64,000 nucleotides of DNA, taken from NCBI RefSeq assembly GCF_003945595.2, contig NW_024104532.1, positions 1,487,501 through 1,551,500 on the forward strand. Direction: 5' to 3'. The notes beneath the pieces were generated by a model, which did no database searches, had not been told where the DNA came from, and saw only the letters and a list, made by a program, of their open reading frames with translations. Shown piece after piece: positions 1-12,007 of the stretch. Origin of the DNA: Pipra filicauda (lineage: Eukaryota > Chordata > Aves > Passeriformes > Pipridae). The first letter of the stretch is position 1. Each line of letters opens with the position of its first letter. Position numbers and translations under genes: made by a program.

Positions 1-3000
1 AAGCTGGATATCAGGAGTAACGGGGTGTTTAGTTTGCTTCTGATTGTAGGGTGTTTGTGGGGTGCAGCCAGACCACATTTTTCTGTGCCACAGAACCTTC
101 AGGCAGGTTCTTGTGAGTGACTTGTACCCAGGTCTACTCAAACATGTAAGGGTCAAAACACAAGCTGTGCTTTCGATCATGCCAGAGCTCATTCCAAGGA
201 GGAGCAAGCTCAATTGTGTGTTGATTCTTCGTCGAAAACTCTCCCTCAGTTTGCCACCATAGTAGTCCTGTCAGCATCAGAAAGGTAATCCCAAAGTGCC
301 CCAGCCCAGAGAACCACAGGGAATCTCAGGCACCAGTTCTACAGAAAGAGTGATGGCCCAGAGCACTGTGAAAGAGGACCAGGTTTCCCTGGGTGCACAT
401 GCAGAGCCTGCAGACAGGGCAGACGTGTCCCTGAGGGGAAACAACACCCCATTTACCTGTCTGCTTGGGCAGCTGACGAGCAGCCTGGAAACCACTTCCT
501 GCCAGGCAAAGCCGAGGGTGAAGCTGAGACAAGCACTAAGACCAAGGTGTGACTCTCACTGAAAACACACTCTGGGCTGGGCGTGGTTCTTGCTGCAAAG
601 AGAGAAAACATAGAAGGGAAAAAAATAAGGTAGAAAGCCACAAAGTGGTGAAGTAGCTTGCTTAGGGTCACAAAACAGGGTAGCGACAGAAGTTGAGCTG
701 AGCTTTTTTGATGCCTGGTTTAGTGTTAGTTCAGCTCAGCTTCCAGGATGTTGTGACTGCAGAGCCTCCAGTCACTTACACCTGTTATTATTTGCATGTC
801 TGCTGAAGTAGGTTTCTGTATTTCACCCATGCTGGTCTATCCTCCCGGGAAGTCAAATGGAAATGGTACAGCCTATAACGATCCCACTCCCCTGGCAATG
901 CGCTGGAATCACAAGAACTTGCGTGAGCTAAATATAGCAAAGAGGGACCTGTGGTTGATCAGTATTTCTCCCATTAGTGCTGTAGGTGGAATTGCACTTA
1001 ATAGGAATTACACTAAATGGATATAGGAGACATGGGGATAATTGACCAAACTTGTCTTAAATGTGTTTGTGGAGAGAAAGAAGCCGCAAAATGACAGGCA
1101 TTTTCCCCATTAGCCTCTCTAGAGAAGTTGGAGGCACTGTAGGCCAGATTCTCAGCTAGAGGGACTTGCCGTTGTCTTTTTGTCTTCCCTGGAATCAAGC
1201 TGATTTACCCCAGATGCAAACAGCTTATTGGAGTCGCCTGGAATATTAAATGTCTTAGGCTTGTGGAAAAGTGAGGAAAAGACATAATTACTACAACCAC
1301 AGGTTTACTGTCATGAGTTTGAGCTTTTTAAATAGGAATAACTGAGCCTGCTGAACAGTAGGATTAAGGTCAATATGCCCAGTGGTTAAATGAGCAAGCA
1401 GCTGTATGGCCAGCAGTAGGATTCCATACATTATGCCAGTAAGTAATTTAACACTGAATATATTATTTCCTTAATTCACAATGTATGCAAGCTGACAGGC
1501 TCATTTCCCAGAAGGTATATTTTAGTACCAGTATACCTGAAACTGCAAAATAGATGTGTCTTTTTGTCTTTCCTCTTCACAAACACAGAGCTGTTTGTTT
1601 AAATGAAAGGGAACTTAATGCACCATCTATAGCTGTGCATTTTGTACTGGTATTTGCATTCAACATTGATTCCCTTTTATTTGAAAGGAGGTAGTGGATT
1701 TGTAAATTATTCCCAGCCACTATACACATCAGTCTAAACATGAGAGGTTGCGTTTTTTTCACTATCACCACTGGGGATTGTGCTACACAGTAACCTCCAT
1801 GTAATGGTTCTGGTCTCTGACCTCACTTCCAGTGAAGTCTTCTACAAACATGTCTTTATACACTGCATTCATCTTCTGATGACACACGTATTTCTCCAGC
1901 CTCAAAATGATCTTCCTTTGAGGAGACATTAGACTGCAATGCATTGACATGGTTCATATCTCTAATTCAGAAAAATATCTCGAAGTTAAGTGTGCTGTTA
2001 AGATTGAAGGAAGGAGCTTTATTCTTAAGAAATTTTCTAGCCACCATAGTGACAGGAAAAAAATAATATCTAGGTATGCTTTTTTTCTCCCCCTGGTGTC
2101 ATGCCAGTCTAATGACTCTAGGACCTGAGTCATGATTTTGGAATGCTCCATTGACTCCACTGGAAATTAAGCACTTCAGGTTGAAGTGCTTGTATAAGTC
2201 TTGTCTTGAGTAAGATTAGATTTATACTTGTGCTTAAGTGCTTTACTGAACAAGGGCCCAATTAAGTTAAATATGATTATTTTGTTTCCAGAGACAATCT
2301 CCTTTCACAAGACGGCAGCAAACAGCTCCTACAAATGCATTCAACCTTAAGAATGAACACAAATGCCTTTACCAAGACTCAAATAAAAATAGAGCAGTTT
2401 ATTTTAAAGAGAAGCTGGATTTTCATTTTTTTCTAATAAAAAAAGAAACCTGATTAAACTCTTTACACTTATAAGTGCCCTACTTTCAAATCAGACCTGA
2501 CACTAAGTAGGTTAGTGGGAGGGGATCTTTAACAAATTTCCTTTAACAGAACTTGATGTGATCCTCTGACCTGAATTTTCAGGCTTAATCTTCTTTAAAG
2601 AGCATGCTTGAACCTAAACCGACAGTAAAATTCACAAAAGACCTAAGCTGTTAATTTAAAGCAACAACAACACAGCAATAACAACCCTCCCAAGCAAACA
2701 CAAAACCCCAACCTAGGACCGTGCACAGTCAGCCTGTGATGATATTACTTGTGCCTGTGTGTGTATGACTGTGTTTGTGTGCACCCTTTTTTTGTGGACT
2801 TTTTTTTTTTAAAGGAAGAAAAGTTTCTATTGAAAGTGTTAAAGAAGCAAACCTGGGACTAAGCCCAATGCTACTGAAAGGGGCTTTTGATGATACATCC
2901 CCTGAAAAACTACAGTCCTCCCATAAGTCATCAGATATGGTATTGCAAAGGCATTTAAATGTGAGGTCCTGTCAAGTTATGCGAAAGCCCCCTGATATAT

Positions 3001-4094
3001 TGCCCAAAGGAGTTTATCTTGTTCTGGGAAAAAAAGACCTTGGAACTGACACTTTATATTCCCAAGCCAATAAAAACATCTTAAAATAACGCCCCCTCCC
3101 TTCCTCAAAGAGCAACTGACAGTGAGAGAGAGAGCAGGGGTGGGAGAGCACTGATCAGCAATGATTTGGTTTCTGGGTCTGAGAACTTTGTTGTGGGCAG
3201 TGCAACTCTGATGATTTATAATTAACTCCAACTTGAAGAAGAAAATGCCAGGCTTTCATAACAGCACTACAAAAATAACCACATTCTCAGTGTTTGCAAA
3301 ATTGGAAACAAATGTCCCAAGGAAAACAAGAGCTCTTTACAGCCCTATCCATGCTTTAGAGCAAGGAAAATACTGGAATTCAATCAGGACCACAGATGAT
3401 GAGCCAATATCATTTGTCATGGGAAATTCATCTGGGTAAAACAGGATTGCTCCATTATCCTTCCATCACTCTAACAAATAACTGGATTGAAATCTCTTAA
3501 ATTTAAAGCAGTTAAGACCTTTTCTTCTTTTGGGCAGTGAAATCTTGTTATCCTCTGTACCCCAAGGACCTGAAAGTGAAAAGCTATAGACTTAAATATA
3601 TACATTTCTTGCACCCAGACAGTGACATGAGATTCCTGAGTTGTGGCTGATCATATGAGTGACCTTCAATAGTAGTAGTTGTGTAAAGACACCTGATGTT
3701 TTTGGGGTCTGGACCCAGCAGATTCTGGTTTATGCAGTTTTAAGTAGGGCATGTTATTTTAATTTAGCAAGATATTACTTTTAAACATGGGAGTAATCCC
3801 AGTACAGCCAGTGGGGCTACTCGGCAGAGATATAAAGTATCTTGCTGACTCAGGACCTGAATTAGACAAGTAGCAGTGGCGTAAAGGCCCCCAGAGAACA
3901 ACAGTGAAAATCCTGAAGTGGGTCATGAGGAAGTAGTAAAGATGAAAAGTTCCTCTAAGGAGGATTCATAAGGGAAGCCCTGAACAGATCATTGCTGGCT
4001 TCCATTATGTTAGTAGCACTCTTGTGCTAATGGATCTTTTTTCTTAAAATTAATCTCCGGGGTCCTGGGATTTTAGAAACCTCTCTGTTTCTGC

Positions 4095-4121
4095 ATCTCT
4101 ATCTATCTCTATCTCTATCTT
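4095..4121 (+). repeat. CTAT/CTCTAT microsatellite
   Basis: Imperfect pyrimidine-rich repeat, atctctatctatctctatct. Confidence 0.8.
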
Positions 4122-4730
4122 TAAAAAACTTATAATTCTTAGAGTTGAAGGTTAAAAAAACCCTGACATAATCATGACTGCTTTTTTCCCAAATGCCAGT
4201 GCCTGTCCTCGTGCACAGAGGAACAGACACATTCAGAAAGCAACACACAGCAAAATGTTCTTTTTGAATTCCTTTTTGAATCCTTGTTTTGTAGATCCTG
4301 AGGTGAGATGTGTCAGGGACATGCTCAGCACTCCACAGCTGAATCCTCTGGGGGCTTCACCATTTTTATTGATATATTTCATGCTAAGTACCATACAGAA
4401 TGTAGTCATGCCAAGCAATGATGACAGCCCCTGACCAGGAGCATTTACAGTATAAAGAACACAAATCAATAAAAGTCACTGCTACTACACAACAGACCAA
4501 ACGCAACACTAACCTGACAAAGGAAGACAAAAGCAAATGTGTAATGAAAACATCCTCCCAATGTGTTTTTTATACTCCAGTGACTCTATAGCCAGCATTT
4601 ATAACTACAGCCACCTATATAGCTGTCATTCCATTCCTGATAAGATACATCCCTGTTTAAGGTGACAGTACTTGAAAGGAAAGCGCTGTGATTCTCAGTC
4701 ATTATTATTTTGGTCCAGATCTAACATTTT

Positions 4731-4750
4731 CCTTTTTTTTTTTTTTTTTC
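4731..4750 (+). repeat. Poly(T) tract
   Basis: A T run of about 18-20 bases leading into a C/T-rich tract and an AG (4769), which resembles a 3' splice site. The frame behind it has no donor, so no exon is called. Confidence 0.85.
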
Positions 4751-5804
4751 CTTTCCTTCTCTGCTCCAGCTGAACTCCTGTCAAATGCACCCATTGGAAA
4801 CAATAAGATAAACCACCTCTGTCATTTACTTCCAATGCAGGAAGTCTTAACTGTGCTCTCTGTTCATTAGCACCCCGGCTTCCCGAGCAGCCATCCGCAG
4901 AGCTGCCGCAGGATCAGTGACTGCAAGCCTCTGAAACCTAATTTTGATACATGAGCTGAAGTCTCTCTAGCTCAGCCCTTGTGGAGCTCAAAATCCAGCT
5001 GGGTTTTACCTGGCCTTGTGCGTGCCAAGTCAATATTTGGCCATATTTAGAGGATTTTGCAGAAGTTGTCTAGAGATGTAGTGCTGAAGAGGTTTTGCGG
5101 TGCAGGGCTTTGACGGGAGGATTTTTATGTGGCTGTAGCTTGGAGGTTGCTGTTACATTTCTTCAAAACCTCACCAGTTTTCTGCTTTGCTGTCTAGTAC
5201 AAATTTTGTTGTTTTGCTGTATACAATCAAGCATCTCTCAAATTAACAATTATCAGAGGCACCATGTATTTTTTTCTTTTATAAAAGTAGAAGAACTTCA
5301 ATTTTAGGTCTGTTTTACTATGAAAGATATTTCTGTGTGGCAAGTGCACTGGAATTAGTCCACTGAAAATGATCCACTTAAAAAAACTGAATTATTTTCA
5401 CAAGTGTAAGAGCTTCATCAACATTTTTGTGGGAAGATATTTCAAAAGTCACTTAGATAAGGTAGAAATGCTTCACTTTGATATGAAAAGGGCCTTTAAT
5501 TCCAAAAGGGTCAAAATGTTTCATTTCAATTTCAATATAATTTCTTATAATAAATGAATTAAATTAAAAGGAAATAAAGTGTGAAAACATTTTGACCTTT
5601 CTGATGGAAAGCATTTTTATGCAGCATAAATGAAGAATATTTCAACAGAATGTTTGGAGGTTTCAGAATGAGACACATCTTAAAAAATGTTGATTTTCCT
5701 TTTCACATTTTTAGGCTTTGAATAATTTAAATATTCTCCACGAGCTGCAAGTGTTTATTATACTGACATCTACATCAAGGTTTTACTACTTGAGTTTTTC
5801 CTAG

Positions 5805-5965
5805 TGATTAGGACGAAGACTGTATTTAAAATAAGATTCACATTGCATTTACTGGCCTGTAACCATATCTGGGAATACTTGAGGAAACTCCATTTTAATA
5901 AAGAGATTACAGCATTGATTGGTGATGGTGAAGATCTCCATAAACACTGGCTGACTAGCAGTCAG
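5805..5965 (+). CDS. Possible exon with open frame
   Basis: The acceptor is tacttgagtttttcctag and the donor GTCAG|gtaagg is close to consensus. One frame is open across all 161 bases (two leading bases, 53 codons, ends phase 0), including NHIWEYLRKLHFNKEI. The phase would fit the exon candidate at 9488. The codons are AT-rich and no motif is present, so it may equally be a non-coding exon or an accident. Confidence 0.13.
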
Positions 5966-6115
5966 GTAAGGTCAGTATTATATTAATTTAATGACTATAG
6001 AACATGTTGTACAAAATGATCTCATGTCACTCCAGTGTCTGTGCCAGTACTATGAGTTCTGATCAGGTGAAATTGGAGTGGATACATTGCCATGAAGGAA
6101 CCAAATGGACTCTAT

Positions 6116-6132
6116 CCAGCCAGCCAGCCAGC
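6116..6132 (+). repeat. (CCAG)4 microsatellite
   Basis: Four copies of CCAG in tandem. Confidence 0.85.
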
Positions 6133-6998
6133 CTTTCCTTCTTTGTTTCCTTAGAACTTAGACATCAGCACTTGGGAAATTCCTGTATCTTTCCCAAATT
6201 TTTCTCGAGTACAGTGTTGTGCAACACACTGGCAGCTTCCAGCCCTTCTGTAACTAAACATTGATGGGAGAGTTTTTCTCTGGAAAGAATTTCTTAGATT
6301 GATGGAAATGTAAAGGAGATTGTATTCCCTCTTCCTTTAGGACCTCATAGTGCGTGGCATTTTCCTGGCTGTGGGATGGAGGACAGTCCACATGGCTGCA
6401 AAGTCCTTTCATGCACATGACTTTCAGTCCTGCTTCTGCTCTCTAAGCTGGTTAGAGCAGCACCTTCCTGCTCCTCTCTCTGCTGAGCAACCTGCCAAGG
6501 ATCCTAGTCCTAAGGTGGGGATTCCTGATGGAGAAACATATCTCCTGGTACTTATAGGGTTTAAGTAGCTCTGAGCCCTGGACAGCTGGATGTATTTGGC
6601 CATGCAGTGCTAGTGTGAACTGTGTTATAAACTAATGTAACCTCCTGTATGTGTTTTTTACCATTTTTTACCTGTTTTTCCTAGATGAGAATTGGCCCCT
6701 TTTTCATTTCCCTGTGCAAAATGAGCTCTTCTATTTTAGACCTTAGAGATGCTTGTATTGGGGCAACTAGGGAGGAGCTTGGCAGCGAAAGACAATCCCA
6801 AAAATGCCAAATAAAACTGGTCTTTGTTTTATGCCATTTCCGAACTCTGCAACATTATAATAACAAATCCTGAAACCATATGACAGTAATATGGAGCATC
6901 TTTTTATGATAAACATAAGTAATGATCCTTGTCAAAGAGACACGGGAGTGAGTAATACATAGCAATCTCCATTCAAAGGAAAAGAAAGAACAACTGTT

Positions 6999-7010
6999 GG
7001 GGGGGGGGGG
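6999..7010 (+). repeat. Poly(G) run of 12
   Basis: An uninterrupted G run, rare in bird DNA and prone to length error in sequencing. Confidence 0.85.
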
Positions 7011-7386
7011 AAAGTAACATTTTCCCAAATCTCTGCATATCGGTGGCCATAAAGCAATAAAATTCCAGGACACTGTGAGCTTAGGCACACAGAGAAGTAA
7101 ATGGGAAAAAATCTTTGGGAAGACAATGTAACATTGTCTCATAATTTACAAACCCCTAATGATTTCCAAAGCTGGTATGTGAGATTTACCCTCCTTTTTT
7201 GGCATTCAAATTGACGCAGGGGCTTTTTCTTGCCAACTTGGAACATTCTTTAGGTGTTTTTTTTCTTTGCATGAAGTTTGTTGTGATCCCATGCTTGCTA
7301 TTATTCATAAATTAATTTCTGGCATTGCAATAAATTCTAGGAAAACCAATAAACCACAAACATACAGCTAATTCTTTGTCATTTTT

Positions 7387-7409
7387 CTTTCTTTTTTTTT
7401 TTTTTTTTA
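7387..7409 (+). repeat. Poly(T) tract
   Basis: T-rich run inside ttttctttcttttttttttt, followed by an A-rich run at about 7425-7436. Confidence 0.8.
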
Positions 7410-7909
7410 AACATTCTGTGGGAAAGAAAAAAAAAAGAAGCAGTAAATGTTTGCCGAGGTGCTGGATCCACAGCATGAATTTATGTTTCCAATTGTTCTT
7501 CCTAACTTGTCAAAGAAGTTTTATTGCAGTCGACAATCTTTATTAGGTCTGTTGGGCAGGGCCAGCTTCAGAACATATCTTAGAGTGAGCCTGTGTAATA
7601 CATGGAAACACATTTCCAGTGACTGGTAAAACTGGGGCAGCTCCCAAAACTCTGACTTGATTTCTGCTCAGTCTTCACAATGAGATCAACAAGTTTTTTG
7701 TGTGGAAAAACTCACCTCTGAGAAAGTCACAGGGTCCTTAACCATTGCACAAAGTAAATGGTCACAGCTGGATTTAAAAGAAATTTCAATTCACCAGAAA
7801 TTTCCATTTCAGAAGTAGAAGGGGTTGGTGACCAAGGTGTGCATCTACACGTCCACATTGCCCACCTCCTGCACCAACGTGAGCACCAACTGCTTAGGGG
7901 CAGAAAGTG

Positions 7910-7943
7910 GTACTTACAGCCTGCTGTAAGTACAAGCAGGCTG
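7910..7943. repeat. Two overlapping perfect inverted repeats
   Basis: Arms gtacttacag (7910-7919) and ctgtaagtac (7924-7933) pair perfectly over a 4-base loop. Overlapping them, cagcctgc (7917-7924) pairs with gcaggctg (7936-7943). The two hairpins share bases and cannot form together. Both arms of the first also look like 5' splice donors, one on each strand. Confidence 0.8.
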
Positions 7944-9487
7944 TTATGGGCCAGGCAACAGAAGAAAATAGCATTAACAACCAGAGGAGAGCCTGTCACT
8001 TACAGCTCATTCCCTAAGACAAAGGAAAATGTGTGTCTAGTCCATTAGGCAACTGAGATGTGAAAATAGCTCCATTTTTCTTGGTGTGATAATACAGATT
8101 TAGAGCCTCATTTCCATTAAAATTACTGGGTTGAAATGTCCACACCAGATCCTTATTATGATTAATCTATATACAGGCAGGTATGTACATATAGTAGCTC
8201 TAGCTCATCTATCTGTTTCTTTTGGCCGAACTGGGTTCACATTCAAATTTCCTTCGGGAATAAACAGGTAGAGATTGCAAAGTCCTAGTCTGCTTGAAGA
8301 CTTTGCTCCAGAACTCAGTGGTATTTAGGCACTAAATTCCCACTGAAATGTTAGGAGTATCTAAGTGCACTGAGGAGCTGGGCATCCCAGCTTCAGTTCT
8401 AAAGAAACTTCAAGTACTGCAGCTACTCAAAGAGTGCTGCTTGACTGGAAATCACAGGAGTTTTCCTGGCCATCTGGAAGCAGAGCTCATTCTCCTTCAA
8501 GTTTTTCCTCTTTGAGGCTTTCATGCTACAGCTTGGGAAAGCTTGCATGAACTGCCATGTCCTGCCCCTGAAAGTATGGAGGTTTGATGGGCATTGTTGG
8601 CAGAAGGAACAGATTTACGAACAGAAGGGATAAATGAACTCTCAGTATCCTTCTAAATGAGGAATAGCCCCACCTGAAGTTTTCCTCTGTGAGCTGACTA
8701 GTTTAAGTTCAAGCAGTACAGCAATTAGGAAAATGTTGCTTTTTGCCCACAGGGAATGATTAACATAAAGTTGTTTTTGTTTTTGGTTTTTTTTTTTACT
8801 ACTCTTCTTTCTGAGTGAATTCTGTCAAGACTCAACCAGGGCTGGAACAGCACTTGGAATTACCAGTGTGCCAGGAGGTAGAACTAAGCCAGAGGTAAAA
8901 CTCCTACAAAATGTTTTTCTTGAAATTCCTCTCCTTGCTCACAGGAGTCAAGTGCATACAGGTGGGTGTTTGTACAGTTCTGTAGATTCCTTTCAGCTGA
9001 TGGTAAAGAATAATGAATAATATGCACTACATGTACATATGTGTCACCTACAGCCCTTTGGGGTGACACGGGGAAGGATGCTGCTGGGGGAACTGCTACA
9101 CAGGTCAAGTAGAAGCTGCAGGTTTTCCATTCCAGCCCTGTGTTGTGTGTGGGCGTGCTCGGGGTTTGCTCTGATCTGATTAGCTCTGTGATAGCTGCAC
9201 TCTTCAGTTGCAGAGTATTTGGATTCAGTGATGTGCTGGAGTTACAGTCACTTAACAAGACACAACCCGTCAGCTGAGCTCTGTAATACCCCTGTCTGTG
9301 CTCCCAGCACGCTCCAGCAGCAAAGGAGTGCACTTTGGTGTCAATGCCTTTCCCTGAGGTCAAGTGGGGTCAAATTACGTCACAGATGATGCTGCTTGGA
9401 GCTTGTGTGTGCTGGGCTTGTAGTTCAGCAGAACACAGTGCTTTCTGGTGTGAAAGCGTATCTGAACCTCTTGTCTGTTTGTTTTAG

Positions 9488-9559
9488 GACGACTGTGAAA
9501 GCTTTCAGAAGGAGACCTCATCTGTGAATGGCTCTTGGGGTAGTGTGGAAGAAATGGAT
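9488..9559 (+). CDS. Candidate 72-base coding exon
   Basis: The plus-strand acceptor is tgtttgttttag and the donor is ATGGAT|gtgagtg. The exon is 24 complete codons, phase 0 at both ends. It reads DDCESFQKETSSVNGSWG and then SVEEMD, an acidic, Ser-rich linker-like peptide with coding-type codons (GAC, GAA, CAG, AAG, GAG, GTG). No domain was recognised. Several phase-0 acceptors lie downstream (10726, 11211, 15586), so its partner exon cannot be chosen from sequence alone. It sits just downstream of a 159-codon minus-strand open frame (8884-9363) that I regard as chance. Confidence 0.24.
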
Positions 9560-11559
9560 GTGAGTGTGATACCAGCAAGATCAAGGGAAAAAATACACAG
9601 TTGTGGATGTGGACATTGGGCAACCATTGTCAGGATCACACGGATATATGTGCCTTACTCTGGAAAAGAATCCTTCCTTTCCCCGTCTTCCTCAAGCTCA
9701 GTTCTTGTGCTCCTCAGCTAAAACAGAATGAAATGTGATGGTATCCAGTTCACTACAGGACTGGGAACAGTGGACAGTCAGCTGTGGGTTAGCAAGGAAT
9801 GATTAATTTTTCCAGAACACTGCACCGCTCTTTTATAAAACATATTAGTGTTGTTATAAATCAATGAACATGGTTTATAATAGCAATGATGCCCTTGAAA
9901 TCTGTTAATACTGCAGTCAGTGGTGGTTTGCCAGAGCATTTAGTGCCCTTGGTTTCACCTTGGGCTATTAACTAACAAATCGGTTATTAGCCAGTGGTAA
10001 TGACCAATTTTCTAGGGATGATTGCTTAAATATTGCCCACCTTGAAAAGAGAATTATTGCTCAACTGAAAACTGAACCCTTATTTTCAACTCGACAGAGC
10101 TAATGATCTTATCTGATTCCTTTATCTTCCTCCACCTACTCAAAGGTGGTCTGAGACTGTATTACTAGAGAGTGGCTTCACCTTGTGCCTTCTGTGACTT
10201 GAATCCAGGAAAAGTTCCATATTTAATATTTATTCCCTAAGCATCGGTGGATGAAGACAGATGGTAATGAAACCAGCGTTGCTGAAAGTGACCACAATGA
10301 TAATAGATTCTTTATGATGTCCAGAAATTCCGGTCTCTCAGTCTCGGCTCAAATGTAGCATGGCGCCAAGCCCGTCACCTTAAGCTTAGCATTCCTGTCA
10401 TCTCCCTGACCTGTCTTTAGACCTGATGAGTGCAGGCTGCACTAAAGGCATCAATCTGTCTTTCTCCCCCTATAAATGTTTTAAATACCCAAAGCTGGTC
10501 ACAAATGACACATTCTGCAAGAAAACCTTTTTGAAATGGGGGCTGGGAGACAAAATATCTGGGGTAAAAAAAGGAGAATATTTACTCTGGAGCTCATTGG
10601 ATGTATGTTTGTTAACATGTTATATATTGGGGGTATATGGCTGTGGTTTGTGCTTTCTGCTTCTTACTCCCAAAAGCAACATGTTTTAAATATTTTTGGA
10701 ATCACGAACTTCTCAATTTTTTCAGGAGAAATGCAAACAACTAGGTATGAATTTAGTACATGGAGGGTGGAGTTTTGGCTGCTAACTTTTGATGATCCCT
10801 TAGGACTTACCAAGGTCTGAGTGGCACAGAGTGAATAAAAAGGTTATGACTAGGAGCTGAATTTCCCTCTCAGATTAATCCTGCTGCTAAATAAACGCTC
10901 TGCATTTCAGAAATGAAAACACCTAAGTGTGGCAGTAACCAGCAGTAGTTTGTACTTTGTGTGTTTGGAGTGGGCTTGGAACAAGAAGTCAGAGGAAGAA
11001 TTTGGGCAGCACACGTGGGTCCTTGAGCCCTGAGGCCAGCGATGCTGTCTGGTACCTCACACATGAGCTGTCCTGCAGGGTGCAGTTTCTGCACTGAGGT
11101 TCCTGCCCAGCTGCAGGGCCAGGCCCACCCATGGTAAGGTCAAAAAAGAAGTCCATGATATCCACAGGCTTGGAGGGTATTGTGTGCTTATCTCTCTCTT
11201 CCTTCATCAGGAATGGATAAATGAGAATCAAAACCTGTGCTATGGCACCAGTTGGACCCAGAAAACAAAAAAAACAGTGTTCTATGGACAAGCGACTTCT
11301 TTTATTTTTATACCAACCTCTACTTTTATTTCTCTTTTCCTTAAAGGCTGTGAAGTTTATGCTGTGAATAATAAAAGCTGTATAGGCCACTGAACTCAGG
11401 CAAATCAATGGCAAAAATCTCTCTGAGTCCTTGGAGGTTGAGATGTACATGTCAAATACTTGAAGAGAGGTGAAGATGAATTCTTATCTAAAACTGGAAA
11501 AGCTCATATGCCTCCTGTTGAGGAATTTCATGCCTTTGTTCTCTGTGAGTGTTACACCA
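9560..11559. other. No firm gene
   Basis: Two phase-0 acceptors follow the 9488 exon: 10726 (open 19 codons to TAA, AATAAA at 10834-10839) and 11211 (after cttatctctctcttccttcatcag, open 60 codons to TGA at 11391). Either could be a last exon. The minus-strand 153-codon frame at 10989-11450 overlaps the second. Confidence 0.45.
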
Positions 11560-11632
11560 TTCCATTTTTCTGTGGTTGGACTTGATAATCTTAAGGGTGT
11601 TTTCCAACCTAAATGATTCTTTGGTTCTCTCG
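11560..11632 (+). mobile_element. CR1 LINE tail fragment, plus strand
   Basis: The plus strand carries ggttggacttgataatctta, then gtgttttccaacctaaatga and ttctttggttct, matching the CR1 3' end and a decayed octamer tail. Upstream sequence is too diverged to assign. The short open frames that cross it are not genes. Confidence 0.82.
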
Positions 11633-11793
11633 TATAAAATGACAACATTCGAACCACTGCAAAAAGAGTGCAACACGGGTGTAACAAACTACATCTTACA
11701 GGGCAGCAATGAAAAATCAGGCCCAAGGAGCGGGGAATGAATCTTCTAAGATGCTGCTGGATAAATAAATAAATAGACTTTCTTTTTTCTTAC

Positions 11794-12007
11794 CTTCCAA
11801 ACAAGAGCAACATGCGGTGCTCTTCATCTGTCTGAGACAGCAGGAACAGTCTGCTGGGGACATCGGGGAGCATCTTTCTTGCCTCCTCCACTCTCTATGC
11901 TGCCAGTGTCAGGTCGCTGGTGCTGGGTCTTGCTGAGATTCCCAGTCCAAGAGGAGTAAATAATGGATGTTGCACCAGCTGGCTGGTTGGCCTGTAAAAT
12001 TCTGTTT
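11794..12007 (-). ncRNA. Possible spliced exon, coding status unclear
   Basis: On the minus strand a 214-base interval lies between a good acceptor (ccttttattctgtgttcag) and a good donor (TTTGGAAG|gtaaga). Two frames are partly open. One runs 59 codons from the start to a TGA about 30 bases before the donor. The other is open for 36 codons, meets one TAG, then stays open to the donor and includes MLPDVPSRLFLLSQTDEEHR. The second could be the first coding exon of a gene running leftwards, or the whole may be a lncRNA exon. No partner exon was established; the open frame at 10989-11450 is in a region I could not join in phase with confidence. Confidence 0.2.

Larger units (their letters stand above)
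113..5804. other. No gene seen
   Basis: Ordinary non-coding sequence. A 104-codon plus-strand frame at 2775-3089 has no convincing donor or partner. A splice-flanked 63-base interval at 50-112 is open in all three frames and therefore uninformative. AATAAA-type sequences occur as expected in AT-rich DNA. Confidence 0.6.
5966..9487. other. No firm gene
   Basis: Contains homopolymers and the nested hairpin listed separately. A 52-base minus-strand interval (7716-7767) lies between splice-like sites and has one open frame, but is too short to assess. The 159-codon minus-strand frame at 8884-9363 lacks any protein feature. Confidence 0.55.

Noticed and set aside
50..112. 63-base plus-strand interval with good acceptor and donor
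   Set aside because: All three frames are open, so it carries no frame information, and it is too close to the window edge to test.
4751..4870. Strong pyrimidine tract and AG followed by a short open frame
   Set aside because: No donor follows before the stop and no poly(A) signal is near. The poly(T) tract is probably a simple repeat.
8884..9363. 159-codon minus-strand frame
   Set aside because: No domain, no matching splice sites at its ends, and length within chance expectation for this window.
10989..11450. 153-codon minus-strand frame
   Set aside because: Parts look protein-like, but the acceptor is weak, the phase does not fit the exon candidate at 11794-12007, and a good plus-strand exon reading overlaps it.
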